The position numbers and the translations under genes are program-made. A stretch of 64,000 nt of DNA from Meconema thalassinum (taxonomy: Eukaryota > Arthropoda > Insecta > Orthoptera > Tettigoniidae). The DNA lies in assembly GCA_946902985.2 (NCBI GenBank), contig OX336400.1, positions 170,387,043 to 170,451,042 of the forward strand, given 5' to 3'. Of the stretch, positions 12,581 through 25,223 are shown one piece after another; positions within the stretch are counted from its first letter, which is position 1, and every line of letters begins with the position of its first letter. Below the pieces are notes generated by a model, which was given only the letters and a program-made list of their open reading frames with translations, made no database searches and had not been told where the DNA came from.

Positions 12581-13716
12581 TTAGCCTACTTTTCACATTT
12601 TGCAAAAATGAGGAAAAAGTAGTCTTATGAGATCGGGCAAATGTGTGTCTGTCTGTCTGTCTGTCTGTCCTTCTGTCTGTCTGTCTGGCTGGCTGTGTGT
12701 GTGTCCCCCCTATCAACTCCTAAACGGCTGCACCAATCGAAACAAAATTTGGTAGGAGTAAAGATCTATGCCTGAATATCTCACGCCCATATTTGAAAAT
12801 GATGTCAGTGCTACCAACTGCTGAAAAATCGCAATTGAAATTTGAGCTCCATGTTGGATATCTTGGAAGGTATGAATGTGAGCTATTTCAAAATTGGCAC
12901 CGTATAGGTAATAATATTGCAGTTTAATTTCCAGGAGGCCATACATGGCAGTGTTGACAAAATGATTTTAAGCCTGCTGATAGGTCCAAATTTTAAATGC
13001 ATATAACTTCTACACTATCAACTGGATTTCAACCAAATTTTGTATGTGCCATGTGTACATAAACAGATATGACTGAGTGTATTCATAAGAGCCAACAGGG
13101 CTGCCAACTGTTAATAAATGCTCTCAATTTTTTAAAATCCAAATACCCATATATCACAAAGTATGCAAGCCGACAGCTTTAAACTATGCACACGTATAGT
13201 ACCTGATATTCTATATTAATTTGGAGTAACTTATATACGTCAGTGCTACCAACATGATTCTAAGCCTGCCGATTGGTCCAATTTTAATATGCATGTAACT
13301 TCTATACTAATTAATGGATTTCATTCAAAATTAACACAACAATAGATCATATTATTTCAGATTATTTCTGACCAATACATGTATGTCATTGTTGCCAACA
13401 TGATTTTACGCGCGCTGTTAAATCCAATGTTTAACTGCATGTAACGTCCATGCTATCCATTGGACTTCAACCAAATTTTGTATTCTGTACCTTAAGAGAT
13501 GGAACTAACAATGTTTTCAGTCACCAGTGCTGCCAACTGTAGTTCTCTATTAGGCTACATTATGCCAGATATACAGTATTTCGAACTAATTAGAAATGTC
13601 GATATTACCAACTTAATTTCGTCATTATTCTAGATAGATCCATATAGATTAATCATTGGCATGAATCTTAAATTTTAAGAAAAGTAGGCTCTTTAGTTCG
13701 TCACGGAACTTCTTGT
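12581..13716 (+). mobile_element. HINE-like element, family H1, copy b
   Basis: Same architecture as the copy ending at 12415, from TTAGCCTACTTTTCAC, through (TGTC)n at about 12644-12692, to GAAAAGTAGGCT, hairpin and CTTGT, next base T. It is shorter because it holds fewer internal 280-bp units. It starts 165 bp after the previous copy in the same orientation. Confidence 0.8.
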
Positions 13717-13897
13717 TTGTTTATAAAGTGCTTTTAAACAAATAAACAAGACGATAGCCCCTGGCAGAACTGTCTCGCGCGTTCAGCGCACATAGTGGCA
13801 TTTGAGTTTGGACTATTGCAATGCGGAAACATTGTAAATAATGGAGTATGTCTACATGTTGCCCTTGTTAAGGGTGCGTTTTGTTCCATTCCGCTGA

Positions 13898-15417
13898 TTT
13901 TTAGCCTATTTTCAATTTTGAAAAAAAAAAATAGGCTTATGTGATCACCTTTTGTCCGTGTGTGTGTGCGTGTGTGTGTGTGTGTGAGGTGTGTGTGTGT
14001 GTCCCCCCCCTAATAAAATCTAAACGGCTGGAGCGATTTCAATGAAACTCGGTAAGTTCATAGCACTATTCCCGGCGATCTCGTCCGTGCCCTTCAAATT
14101 TTGTTATGCCTCACCAATCCAACATGGCGGCTGTGCGAAATATTTCACTAGCATTCAATATCTCCGAAACTATTACATATATCGCCCTGAAATTGTGTAC
14201 GGTGATAAAGGACACTACTAGAAATTCACCTATGAGACTTTCAAAAACTGGTGACTACAAAATCAGCATGGCGGCCAAGCGAAGTTGAGACATTTAAATA
14301 GAATTTTCTCGCGATTTAACTATCCAAACGTAATGAAACTTGGTACAGCAATTGTTTATACACATTGTAATACACTGGAGTCTAATTTAGTTCAATTGTT
14401 TACATAACCTCAAAATGGCGGCTGTGCGAAATATTTCACTGACATTCTATATCTCCGAAACTATAACAGATATCACCCTGCAATTTTGTACGGTGATAAA
14501 GGGTACTGATACAAGTTTACCTATGTATATTTCATAAACCTCTAAAGTTCAAAACGAACATGGCGACCAAGCGAATTTGAAATATTTTAATTTACGTTTC
14601 TCGTGATTTAACTCTCTGAGCGCAGTAAAATGTGGTACAGTAAATGATTTTGCAGATTGTAATGTACTGGCATCTAATTTAATTCAATTGTTTACATAAC
14701 CTCAAGATGGCGACTGTGCGAAATTTTAAAATTAGGTTTTTATTTCTTGTGTCGCAATCATGCGATCGAAGTGAAAGTTTGGATAATGAACCTAGGCAAT
14801 AATTGTCCTTGAATGGTACATAACTCTATAGCCTATACATATAACAATCCTAAATGGCGAGCTTCCGAAATATTTAGATGGTTCTCAATATCTATGAATC
14901 TTTTACAGCAACCAAACTGAATTTTTTTATGTTCATAGAGACTATGAACATATGTTCACCTATAGGACTTTCAGTAACCTGGTGAGCACAAATCCAACAT
15001 GGCGGCGACGCGAAGTATAAATATTTAAAAGGACGTTTCTCGCGAATTAACTATCCGAGTGCCGTGAAACGTTGCATTTTAAATGCTTATGCAAATATTG
15101 ATCCACTGGCATCTAATTTATTTCAATTGTTTGCTTAATCACAAGATGGCTGCGGTGCGTAATTTTAAAATCTCGTTTTTACTTCTTGTGTTCTAATCAT
15201 ACGATTGAAGTTTGAATACCACACGTACACAATAATCTTAATGTAATAGTACAAAAATAAAAATCCAACCTGGCGACCATCTGAAATATTTAGACGGTTC
15301 TCAATATCTACGAATCTGTTACAGCAATTAAACTGAAATTTTGTATGTTGATAGAGGCAATTAACTTGAGCAGGATATATGAAAATAGGCTGTATAGTTC
15401 TTCACGGAACTACTTGT
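13898..15417 (+). mobile_element. HINE-like element, family H2, copy j
   Basis: 5' end TTTTTAGCCTATTTTCAATTT, a (GT)n tract at 13958-14002, then CCCCCCCTAATAAAATCTAAACGG and repeated ~190-bp units. Each unit carries a variant of ATGGCGGC (for example 14124, 14268, 14415, 14706, 14998). The 3' end is GAAAATAGGCT, hairpin AGTTCTTCACGGAACT, then CTTGT followed by T. AGCCTATTTTC and GAAAATAGGCT are the subterminal inverted repeats. Related to H1 by plan and ends, but the body differs. Confidence 0.8.
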
Positions 15418-15837
15418 TAATCACTTCATTGCACTCCACATTTACACTTCGACGTCGAATGAAGGACAACACAGTATATTTTATTGTGAGAAAGATGACT
15501 ATGTCAACACGGTACTGCATGTGCTAAGATTTCTTGTTGCAAGCAAGTGTTCACCTTTCGCCAGATGATACTGCACCACATCTGTTTCTTGTTAATATAA
15601 TGGTCCGAATTGCCTGTTGCACGGTAGTTTCCGCTGAGAATTGTTTTTCTGCAATCTTTGGACGCCGTAACTTCCAAACATTGATTGTACACTAATGCGG
15701 GGTTTTACAGATAAATGCCCGTGATGGGTTGTAGAACAGACATATCTTCGTATGTTAAGCGCACTGCCAGTCGGTTTTAGCCGTTCGAGCTGGGGGTACC
15801 TCCCTCGTAAGATACACTTGAACTCAAGTTTGAAAAA
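15418..15837. other. Unassigned stretch
   Basis: 420 bp with no recognisable gene or repeat; two short opposing frames lack family features. Confidence 0.3.
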
Positions 15838-16290
15838 CTAGAGTCCAAAATTTAACTGCTGAATCCAGTCAATGGCTTCTTGGAACAGCTTGTGTAAGTC
15901 TCGCAATATTCCTTTGAATGCTCGGAGGGGACATGCGAAGACTACGTGATCCATAGTCTGCTGTTCTTCGCCACAGTCACATGCAGGAGAGAACTTCCAA
16001 CCCCATTGGTTCAGGATCGCTGCGCACCTTCCTTGGCCCGTTCTTATCCGATTCAGTGCGCACCATTGGCGCCGAGATAGATGAAATCCTGCAGGCCAAA
16101 CCCAAAGAGTTTCGATTAACTGTTGGTGTGTCAAGGACCGCTTGTTCGTGCATTTTGGTATTCCAGGCATCTAAGATGGTGAAGTTGTCATCCTGCAGGT
16201 TGGTTGCTGTTCTCCATGATGGTTGCCTGGACTTCATTCGCTGTGTTGATGTTAGTGGGAGCATGGAGTGTAATGGCAGCTGTGATGATG
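15838..16290 (-). pseudogene. LINE ORF2 C-terminal fragment (jockey/CR1-like)
   Basis: On the minus strand a ~110-residue frame (16170 to 15838) reads LNRIRTGQGRCAAILNQWGW, then a CDCGEEQQTMDHVVFACP segment. This is the C-x-C...H...C signature found after the RT domain in jockey/CR1-type non-LTR elements. A second frame upstream (to 16264) has SRQPSW and TATNLQ in the expected order, so one frameshift separates the two pieces. RT and endonuclease are missing. Confidence 0.7.
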
Positions 16291-16988
16291 GTTTAAAAAG
16301 TGACAGTCTGTCTGAAAGACTAGACTTTGTATCATTTTAAATGCTACAAATGCTGAAAAATGCTAGAAAGGCTGCCTTGTTTCAAATTACTCACGAACGG
16401 CAAGTGCAAACCAAGGGCAAAGCAAGGTCAAGCGCGCGGGATGCCGTCACGCTCACCAGAGCGCGCGGCGACTTGCCCCTTCCATCCAGTCTAAAAACAC
16501 TTATAGTGGGCGATGTATTGAAGATAGAGATATGCTCTCGCGGACTTTTTTTGTAGAACTTTTCATGCTGACCAATTCTTACGCTCATAGTATATTGATA
16601 TTTTTAACGGTTTGCCCAGCGTAAGCTTAAGAAGCACACGGACGCCAAGTTTGTTTTCGACTTTTTCACTGAAATCGTTGCTGCTTGGTTTCCTTTGATC
16701 ATACATAAATTATTTTCTACAGAATCTTTCCTCGAGATATCCTTTAGAGAATGGTGAAAACCGCATCAAAATCCATCCAGTGGTTCTCGAGATTACCCGT
16801 GACATCCAAGAATCGGGGATTTTTGTCGTATACTAACGAAGTAGAGATTGTCGGGGAACATATGCACCAAGCGGTACTATGACGTCACACACCTCAGTGC
16901 ATCTGGTGGGTACATTTCGTCCCGTCACCGTAACGTAACGCCAGATCCCAGCGTAACGACGAAGTCGACAAGATCATTTAAATGATAA
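16290..16988 (+). repeat. Dispersed repeat R-B, copy 1
   Basis: About 700 bp, found again in reverse at 58830-59565 and, broken by insertions, at 48295-48407 plus 50562-50900. Landmarks include GTTTGCCCAGCGTAAGCTTA, CCAGTGGTTCTCGAGATTACC, CCCGTCACCGTAACG and a closing GATCATTTAAATGAT. No protein-coding capacity was recognised. It is probably a non-autonomous transposon; ends not proven. Confidence 0.6.
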
Positions 16989-17589
16989 AACCGTAACTTC
17001 GTGGGCCGTGGAAGCCAATATACCATCTTTTTGGAAGCCTTCATAGGCTGCTTATCTCGCGCTTCACAAAGAGGGACGTAGCGCACAGTTCGCTACTCCT
17101 GTGGGGTCTGGGCACAGACACCAAGAGCCCGCTGATGTGCCAGCTTTGTGTTCCTATGCGAAACCCCATACAAGACACGGGATAAACCTAGAGAAGTTGC
17201 TGTTTTAATAGATCTGATGTGGATACTTATCTGAAATTGTCGTGACAGGCAACACGTATCCAGATGGCGTTCCTTCATTCCCATAATCCTACCGCTCAGT
17301 CCCACTCAACCAGTTGTTCAGTGTCGGCTTTCTATCTGTTGACAACGGATGTCCCTCGTGATTTAAAGGTACTGGTAGTATGGCTGTATATCTATTGTCT
17401 TGGAGAGAGAAAATTAAGAGCCAACCTCCGCTTAAGGGACACGGGAGTGCCCAAAATCTTAATCGTTTTCAATATTTTGTTTTCCGCCGTATTAGTCTAC
17501 GGCCTTTTTGCTTTCTAACGGTACATACAGTGGCGTAATTACGGGGAGGTGGTCAGGGGGATCAATCCACCACCAGAATCAAATAATAA
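16989..17589. other. Unassigned stretch
   Basis: No recognisable gene or repeat. An 84-codon plus frame (17264-17518) is hydrophobic towards its C-terminus but shows no family features or splice context that would support a gene. Confidence 0.3.
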
Positions 17590-18460
17590 ACAAGATGTTC
17601 AGTAAAGTATATATAGCCTACTTTCTCCTAAATGCATGGGTATTGTTATAACTCTTTGTCCTTTTCAAGGAGTGTAATTGAACGTTGGTTGTAGTAGCTT
17701 GTGGAAATACAACGTGCTATACGGATATTAAACATGAATATGAGGTGCCATTTGTTAGTGCGACCTCTGTAAATAATTTCATTCGATTCGGTTTCACCGT
17801 GTTGGAATTGATATGGTGAATCGATTTGCACACATACATGGCCACTATCTGCAAACTATTGGCCTGATGATCTTGTAGTTCAGTCAAAAGATGCTTCCCA
17901 CAAAAAGGTATGTTGTTGCAAAATTTGGTAGAGATCAAACTATTAGGTTGGTCGTAATTTGATTTAAGCTTTTAGCATTTGGGTGACCGCCATTCCGTTT
18001 CCGTCAAGATGGCGGTGATATAAAACATGACACTGACGTGTCCTTTGCTAGTGCTACCTCTGTACCAAATTTCGTTCAATTAGGTTTTACCGTGTGTGAA
18101 TTGAATGGGGAAATCGATTTGCACACATACATGGCCGCAATCTGCAAACTATTGTGCTGATGACTTTGTAGTTTAGTAAAAGGACGCTCGCTATATAAAT
18201 ATATGTCGTTGCAAAATTTGGTAGAGATCGAATGATTAGGTTAGTCGTAATTTGATTTAAGCTTTGAACATTTGGGTGGCCGCCATTACGTTTCCGTCAA
18301 GATAGCGGCAATATAAAACATGACACTGAGGTGCCCTTTCCTAGTTCTACCTCTGTACCAAATTTCGTTCAATTCGGTTTCACCGTGTTTATATTGATAG
18401 GAGGGGGGGGGGGAGGGGGACAGACATTCCGAGTACACACACACCCTCACACACACACAA
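17590..18460 (-). mobile_element. Diverged HINE-like element (family H3), 5' end altered
   Basis: On the minus strand it ends AAGTAGGCTATATATACTTTACTGAACATCTTGT, followed by T, a decayed version of the H1/H2 3' end. Two ~240-bp internal units share TTTGCACACATACATGGCC and GTTGCAAAATTTGGTAGAGATC. A G-run and (CA)n tract at 18400-18460 correspond to the 5' microsatellite. The expected 5' subterminal repeat is missing; a plus-oriented TTTTTAGCCTACATTTCAC (18461-18479) abuts instead. Confidence 0.6.
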
Positions 18461-19990
18461 TTTTTAGCCTACATTTCACATTTTGAAACAAGAAGTTCCG
18501 TGACGAACTAAAGAGCCTACATTTCTTAAAATTTAAGATCCATGCCAATGATTAATCTATATGGATCTATCTAGAATAATGACGAAATTAAGTTGGTAAT
18601 AATAGAGAACTACAGTTGGCAGCCATGGTGACTGAATATATTCTTAATTCCATCTCTTAAGGTACAAAATACAAAATTTGGTTGAAGTCCAATGGATAGC
18701 ATGGACGTTACATGCAGTTAAACATTGGATCTAACAGCGCGCGTAAAATCATGTTGGCAACAATGACATACATGTATTGGTCAGAAATAATCTGAAATAA
18801 TATGATCTATTGTTGTGTCAATTTTGAATGAAATCTATTAGTTAGTATAGAAGTTACATGCATTTTAAAATTGGACCTATCAGCAGGCTTAGAATCATGT
18901 TGACAGCACTGGCGTAGGCCTATATTAGTTACTCCAAATTAATCTAGAATGCCAGGTACTATACGTGTGCAAAGTTTAGAGCTATTGGCTTGCATAGTTT
19001 CTGATATATTGATATTAGGATAACAAAAATAGGGACAGAATTTATTAACAGTTGGCAGCCCTGGTTACTCTTAAGAATCGGCATAGTCATATCCGTTATT
19101 GTACACATAGCACACACACAAAATTTCGTTGAAATCCAAATGATAGTATAGAAGTTACATGTATTTAAAGTTGGACCACTCAGCAGGCTTAGAATCATGT
19201 TGGCAGCACTGACGTATATAAGTTACTCCTAATTAATATAGAATGTCAGTTACTATACGTGTGCATAGTTTAAAGCAGTCGGCTTGCATACTTTCTGATA
19301 TATGGGTATTTGGATTTTAAAAAATGTGAGCATTTATTAATAGTTGGCAGCCCTGGTGGCTCTAAAGAATACGCTCAGTCATATCCACTTGTGTACACAT
19401 CGCACATATGAAATTTGGTTGAAATCCAATTGATAGTGCAGAAGTTATATGCATTTAAAATTTGGACCTATCAGCAGGCTTATAATCATATTGGCAACAC
19501 TGCCATGTATGGCCTCCTGGAAATTAAACTGCAATATTTCTATCTATACGTGTGCCAATTTTGAAGTAGCTCCCATTCATACCTTCCAAGATATCTAACA
19601 TGGAGCTCAAATTTCAATTGCGATTTTTCAGCAGTTGGTAGAACTGACGTCATTTTTAAATATGGCCGTTAGATATTCAGGCATAGATCTTTACTCCTAC
19701 CAAATTTTGTTTCGATTGCTGCAGCCGTTTAGGAGTTGATAGGGGGGGGGGGGGACACACACACAGCCAGCCAGCCAGACAGACAGACAGACAGAAGGAC
19801 AGACAGAATTTTGAATTTGAATTTGAATTTGAATTTATTGTTTCTCTTATACAGGCCACTGAGGCTACAAAGCCTCTTTATGCAGCTCTCTTTATTCAGA
19901 GGGCGGTTAAATACAATAGAATAAATGAAGAAAGAAAAAACTTAACCTAAACATACAGTTGACAATAGAAGTTCTTGTTATTACATCCGT

Positions 19991-20394
19991 TCACCTTGAA
20001 CATGATAATTGTATAGCTGATAGATTACAATGAAGGGAGTGTTTTATCGCTCTGATAGGAAGTCCTGAATACTGGTGCAATTTATATTTATTCCAGAGAA
20101 TACTAGCTGAAATACGGAATGAACCTTTGCATTTTTCGGTTCTATGATGAGGTATCTGGAGCATTTGTGCAGTGTGTCTATTCGCACGGTTATGCACTGA
20201 TTGCATGGGAGTTAGTGTGCAGTAAATATAAGAAGGAATTTTGAATTTTAGAATTTTTATCACAGTCAGAGCCATGGCATACTGTCTTCGTTCCTTTAAC
20301 TTTAGCCATCCAATCTGGTCGTAAAATGGAGTTATATGAGACTCTCTTGGTACATTGAGAACAAACCGCAAGCAAGCATTTTGCATTCTTTGAA
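19991..20394 (-). pseudogene. LINE-1 ORF2, C-terminal segment
   Basis: This frame reads QRMQNACLRFVLNVPRESHI then GWLKLKERRQYA, a segment with HNRANRHT and a SFRISASILWN segment. It is the post-RT domain shared by CR1/jockey ORF2 proteins. Stop at 19991. It directly continues the RT segment that ends at 22528; the two are separated only by the nested LINE. Removing that insert and one duplicate keeps the frame. Confidence 0.8.
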
Positions 20395-20403
20395 ATTTTG
20401 TAT

Positions 20404-20452
<49 letters not shown>

Positions 20453-22527
20453 CAAATCTACTTGTTAATTGTCACTTTAACTCAGAGAGTCATATCGTGA
20501 CATACAGACAATAAACATATGGATAACATAAATTTACAGTATGGCGTTAGGTAATTAAACCAAATGTTCATTCGGCATTTCATAGCTTCCTCGTTATTTC
20601 AAAACTTAATAATGCTTTGCAGTAGTTATCTTCATTCACAATATCACTGGGCAACTTTTCTGATGGAGACTGCACAAAGTTCTTTCTTAATCATAAATGT
20701 GGACACAGTGTTCTTCATTTTTTGACAGATCTCCATGGGAGACACATCACAGAAAGAATTACTTTTATTTCCCTATCGAGCCCTTACTGACTGTAAGAGT
20801 CTGATAAGTTTTGTAGTAAGGAAAAAAAAAAAATCAAACTCACAGGAAAAATCTACAGACAGCAATATGTGGCTGTACTGTAGTAATCGTATAGGCTACC
20901 TAGTTAATACAGATAGGCTCTCCTAGGCTTTAACAAGATTTATAGCGTAGGAAGACATCTCCTGTACTTGAATGCTTAATTTGCATGCATCTTTGTTCTG
21001 AATCTCATCCGACGCTTTCTTATTCCACATTGCCCTGATGGTATTAAAATATTTTGCTAATTGACCTGCTTTCCCCCATTCCCTTTTTAGTAATTTAATT
21101 AAAGTGTGATACTCATTTTCATTTTCTATTCTGTTTAGATCTGCTTTGTCTACAAACTTTGCTCTTATCATTTTAAGTTCCTTGCATTCCCTGATCAGGT
21201 GCGCTGCACCCATAACCTTCCCACAAAACAGGCAAATGTCCTCTTTTCCTACTTCTCTCAACGCTTTGTTCTTATACACCCCCATTAACCACCAAATTAT
21301 CCCTCTCATTTCTCTTTTCATTAGGCATTGAGGCTTTATGCTCATAAAGTTCCTTATTTCGCAGAACTCGGTTAAGGTTCTCCTACTGGTGCACTCTTCT
21401 CTTAGCACCTGCAACTCTACGTCATTAACCCTTCTACACACTTTCTTACACACCCTACCTTCCTCTCTTTGTAAGTCCCTATCCCATAGATAACCCATTC
21501 CTAATCTTTCCAATACACTTCTTACCCCGTCCACCCAGTAGCCCTCTTGCTGATGCTTCATTTGGTGCAGGTAGGCTACCTTAAGCATTTCCCCCCTCCA
21601 CCTGCTTTTAAACGAATCCAAGACTTTATGACCTTTTTTATGATATGTTGTCTAATGCTTACATCCTCACACAACATTCTCGCTCCACAATTCGCCGTGC
21701 AACTAGGTAGCCCCAAAATTATCTTGGCAAACCTAGGCTACTTACAATACTGTCCAGGGTTTTCGTTCCTTCCTCTAAACCCCATACTTCCACTCCATAG
21801 AGTGCTCTTGAAACGATGAGTGCGTTGAACACATTCTTATACAATTTGTAGTCAAGATTCGGTAACCTACGCTCTAACACTTTAACATTCTCCAATGCCG
21901 CTAGCCCTTTCGATTTTGCCCTTTTAATTTGTTCGTTCCATTTACCATTACTCGCCATTATCGTCCCTAGATACTCAAGTTTTTTCACCGTCTCTAACTG
22001 CGACCCATACATGACCCACTTTTCATTCTTAGCCAGTTTAACTCCCTTTTTGCAGACCATAACTTTGGTTTTACTCGGGTTAATTTTTAAGTTCCAGTCC
22101 TCACAGTATCTCACAATCTCGTCAATACTATATTGCATAGTATAGGGTGTTAGAGCAAGCAGAAGGATGTCATCAGCAAAAGCTAGGCCCGGGATATCAT
22201 AATTGTCCAAGCAAAGGTTGGACCGTTGCTCAAAGCCCTTTGAATCGAAAATATCGTTGATAAATAGCAAAAAAAGCACCGGGGATAATTTGCATCCCTG
22301 TTTTAATCCTATATTAGACGTTATCTCTCCTACAATTACATCATCTTTAGTTTTAATTGCACATTTCACTTCGGAATACACATTCTCAATTGCTCGTATC
22401 ATTTTATGTGACACCCCGATTTTTCCCAGTTTAGCCATGACAGCTCCTCTGCTCACTGAATCAAACGCCTTCTCCAAATCAATAGCTGTGATATACAGCT
22501 TACCTCTTTTCCTTCTTATTTTGTATT
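20395..22527 (-). mobile_element. Nested 5'-truncated LINE ('LINE-2') with 10-bp TSD
   Basis: Insert 20405-22517 is flanked by ATTTTGTATT at 20395-20404 and 22518-22527. The plus-strand (TTTA)n at 20401-20452 is its 3' tail (AAAT-type repeats on the minus strand). It is truncated within RT at its 5' end. It interrupts the ORF2 of LINE-1 between the RT and C-terminal domains. Confidence 0.85.
20923..22517 (-). pseudogene. LINE-2 reverse transcriptase and zinc-knuckle domain
   Basis: The RT portion (22517 to ~21735) carries the palm motifs: a DLEKAFDSV block, GLKQGCKLSPVLFLLFINDI, FADDILLLA (catalytic ADD), and NPSKTKVMV. After a frameshift near 21735 and another near 21600 the frame continues (21621-20923) with CLFCG...HLIREC, the zinc knuckle typical after RT. 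The endonuclease and fingers are missing by 5' truncation. Clade not assigned. Confidence 0.8.
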
Positions 22528-24999
22528 GAGGACCTCTCCCATATCATGGTAAATTATAGATCCATAGTCAAATATTGGTAATATCAAACTCTGTATCAGT
22601 ATCTTTCGTACATTTTGAGGCAAATAGAAGCAAGTTCGCCTAATTTGATATAATGACGATGCAACCCTTTTCAGAATCATGTTTGTGTGATCCTGCCACG
22701 ATAATCGAGAGTCAAAAATAACTCCCAGATTTCTTACTGCTGACTGGTACGGAACTGTTTGGGATGCAAGCTGTAAAGGTGGTACTGGGTCAGGTAGGGA
22801 ACTGAGTAATTTGGTATAGCCGATGATGATCAGTTGCGTTTTTTTCGAAGTTAAGTATTAGATTATGATCGAGTGCGTACTGAGATAGGCTTTGAATGTC
22901 ACTGTTAATTAGAGCTACCTTCAAATGAATGGATTTCAGATCCGTGTGTAGATATAGCTGAAGGTCATCTGCGTACATATGATGTTGACAGAATTTAAGG
23001 ACAGATGGAAGGTCATTTATATACACGGAGAACAGGAGTGGACCAAGGACCGAACCCTGCGGCACACCTGTTGTTACTTCACACCATTCTGAAACATTGT
23101 CATCTGCTAGGACTACTCTCTGACATCTGCCTGTTAGGTAAGACCTAAACCAGTTCGTTACTGAAGGCCTAGATTTCTTAATTTAAGTAGTAGGATCTCA
23201 TGGTGAACTCTGTCAAAGGCTTTGCTGAAATCAAATAGAGATAATATAGTTATTTCCTTCCGGTCCATTGCTAGACGAATGTCTTCTGTGACTTTGATAA
23301 GGGCTGTCAGAGTACTAAGTTTTGATTTATATCCAGATTGGTTCGGGTTTAGGATATTGTTGGAATTTATATATTCATAAAACTGATCAAAAACAATCCG
23401 TTCTAACGCTTTCCCAATTGCACACAATATACTTATTGGTCTAAAGTCACTACAGTTTAAGGCGTTCGTGAATTTTGGTATTGCTTTGATGTTGGCTTTT
23501 TTCCATTGTGTCGGATAAATACCCATTTGCAGGCTATAGTTAAATATATGCAATAAAACTGGCATGAGGAAGTCCATATTCCTTTTCAATAGCGTAATAG
23601 ATATATGATCTGGTCCTATGGCTTTTGAAGTTATCCTAAATATGGCTAAATGAATGTCCTCTGGATATATATAGCCAAAATGAAATTCTTCCCGTCGGTC
23701 AGTAAATTTTTCCCTGTAGTTAGCAACAGTTGACAAAACTCTATTGCTGTCTACAACGGTTGATACGTTTAAATAATGCTTATTAAGCTCATCAGCGCTC
23801 ATTGTTGGGTTATTGCTTTTGTGTCTGGATTTTCCAACACCGAGATTTTTTATAGCTCTCCACAAAGCCGAAGAGTTTTTAGCTGAATTAATTAGCGAAT
23901 AAGTGTAACGTATCTTTGTATTACGAATAACTTGCTGGGTTCTGTTGCGTAAGCTTTTGTATTCTACAATGTCCTCGGGTTTCTGTGTTCTGTTGCACTT
24001 CTTTCTGGCTCTATTTCGAGATCTTATTAGATCTTTTATTTCTGTGTTGATCCAGGCAGCTGGTGCGTGCCTCACGTTAGCTGAGCGCACTGGGGCATGG
24101 CGATCATATAAATCAATTAAAAATGTGTTGAATGTTTCGACCTTCTCATCTATAGTTTGCTGCTCGAGAACAGTGTGCCATGGAAATGAGATGGCATCAG
24201 CCTTAAACCTTTCATAATTAAACCTGCTGAAGTCTCGAAAAGTTTGAATACTGGGCTTATACTTTGGAGTTGACAGGGTATATACTGCGTATAAGAGATC
24301 ATGTGCTGAGATGCCAGAAGCAGCTGTTTTGCCAAACTCTATCACGTGCTCATTGCAGTTGGATGCTATTAGATCCAGAGTAGAAGAGGAGGTTGCAGTG
24401 TGATGTGTATCTTGATACGGGAGCCACGCCAGATTGCAAGTATTTAGAGTTTCTACTATGTTTTTCGTTTCAAATGTAGCCGACCCAAAATGGGCATTGA
24501 AATCACCGGCTAATATTACATATTTATAACTAAAACTGTGTGAAAGCATGTCATTTAATATTAGTTCCATAAAACCGACTTTGGGTGCTCTATAAACACA
24601 AATAAATAATACTTTAGTATCTTTCAGGCAAATCTCTACGAAGAGGTACTCAGGTCTGAAATTCTCATTATTTGGGGATTTGCAGATAACCCGGTACTTA
24701 ATGTGCTGTCGAACATACACTGCTACTCCACCCCCTTCTCTACGTTGTCTGTCATTGCGGTAGATATTATATCCTGGCAAGGTTACAGATGAATCAGTAA
24801 TGGACTTATTGAACCATGTTTCACTAACAGCGATTACATCAATACCGGAGTTAACAAATGTGTATTCAAATTCTGCGAAATGTTCTAGCATTTTAAGTGA
24901 CTGCGTGTTCAGGTGAGTTACTTTAAAATCATTGGGTAATCTAAAAGCTATATCACAAAGATAGGCATGCGTATCATACTCATTGGTACTAATATCCAT
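22528..24999 (-). pseudogene. LINE-1 ORF2: AP endonuclease and reverse transcriptase
   Basis: ATG at 24999. Residues 1-230 are an APE-type endonuclease: HLNTQSL near residue 30, SETW near 60, GGGVAVYV, VYRAP, AGDFNAHFG and SSTLDLI. RT begins near residue 400 (YRPISIL-like, FDFSKAFDRV). The 613-residue frame stops at 23158 through a one-base frameshift. RT resumes in another frame with [18 protein letters not shown] and YADDLQL (near 22975), and shifts again near 22840. The last segment (to 22528) is then cut by LINE-2. These lesions make the copy inactive. Confidence 0.85.
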
Positions 25000-25223
25000 G
25001 CAAAAGATAATTGAAAGTTATTGTAAAATTGTTAAACAAGAAATATCAAAAATTACAAAATCTAAAACTTAAGCTATTTTCTAAATATTAATCAATAATA
25101 TCGGCTTGTATTTTGGCTAGACACTGTAGTTAAAGTTCCACCAGTAACCATATTACATGTTTGTGCTTACACTTGTAACTTTGATCAGTTGAGCCCCCTC
25201 ACACTGGCACGTATGAGGGTCCT

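Noticed and set aside
18461..18487. Independent HINE at this point
   Set aside because: Only a 27-bp 5' terminus is present; treated as a recombination remnant next to copy c.
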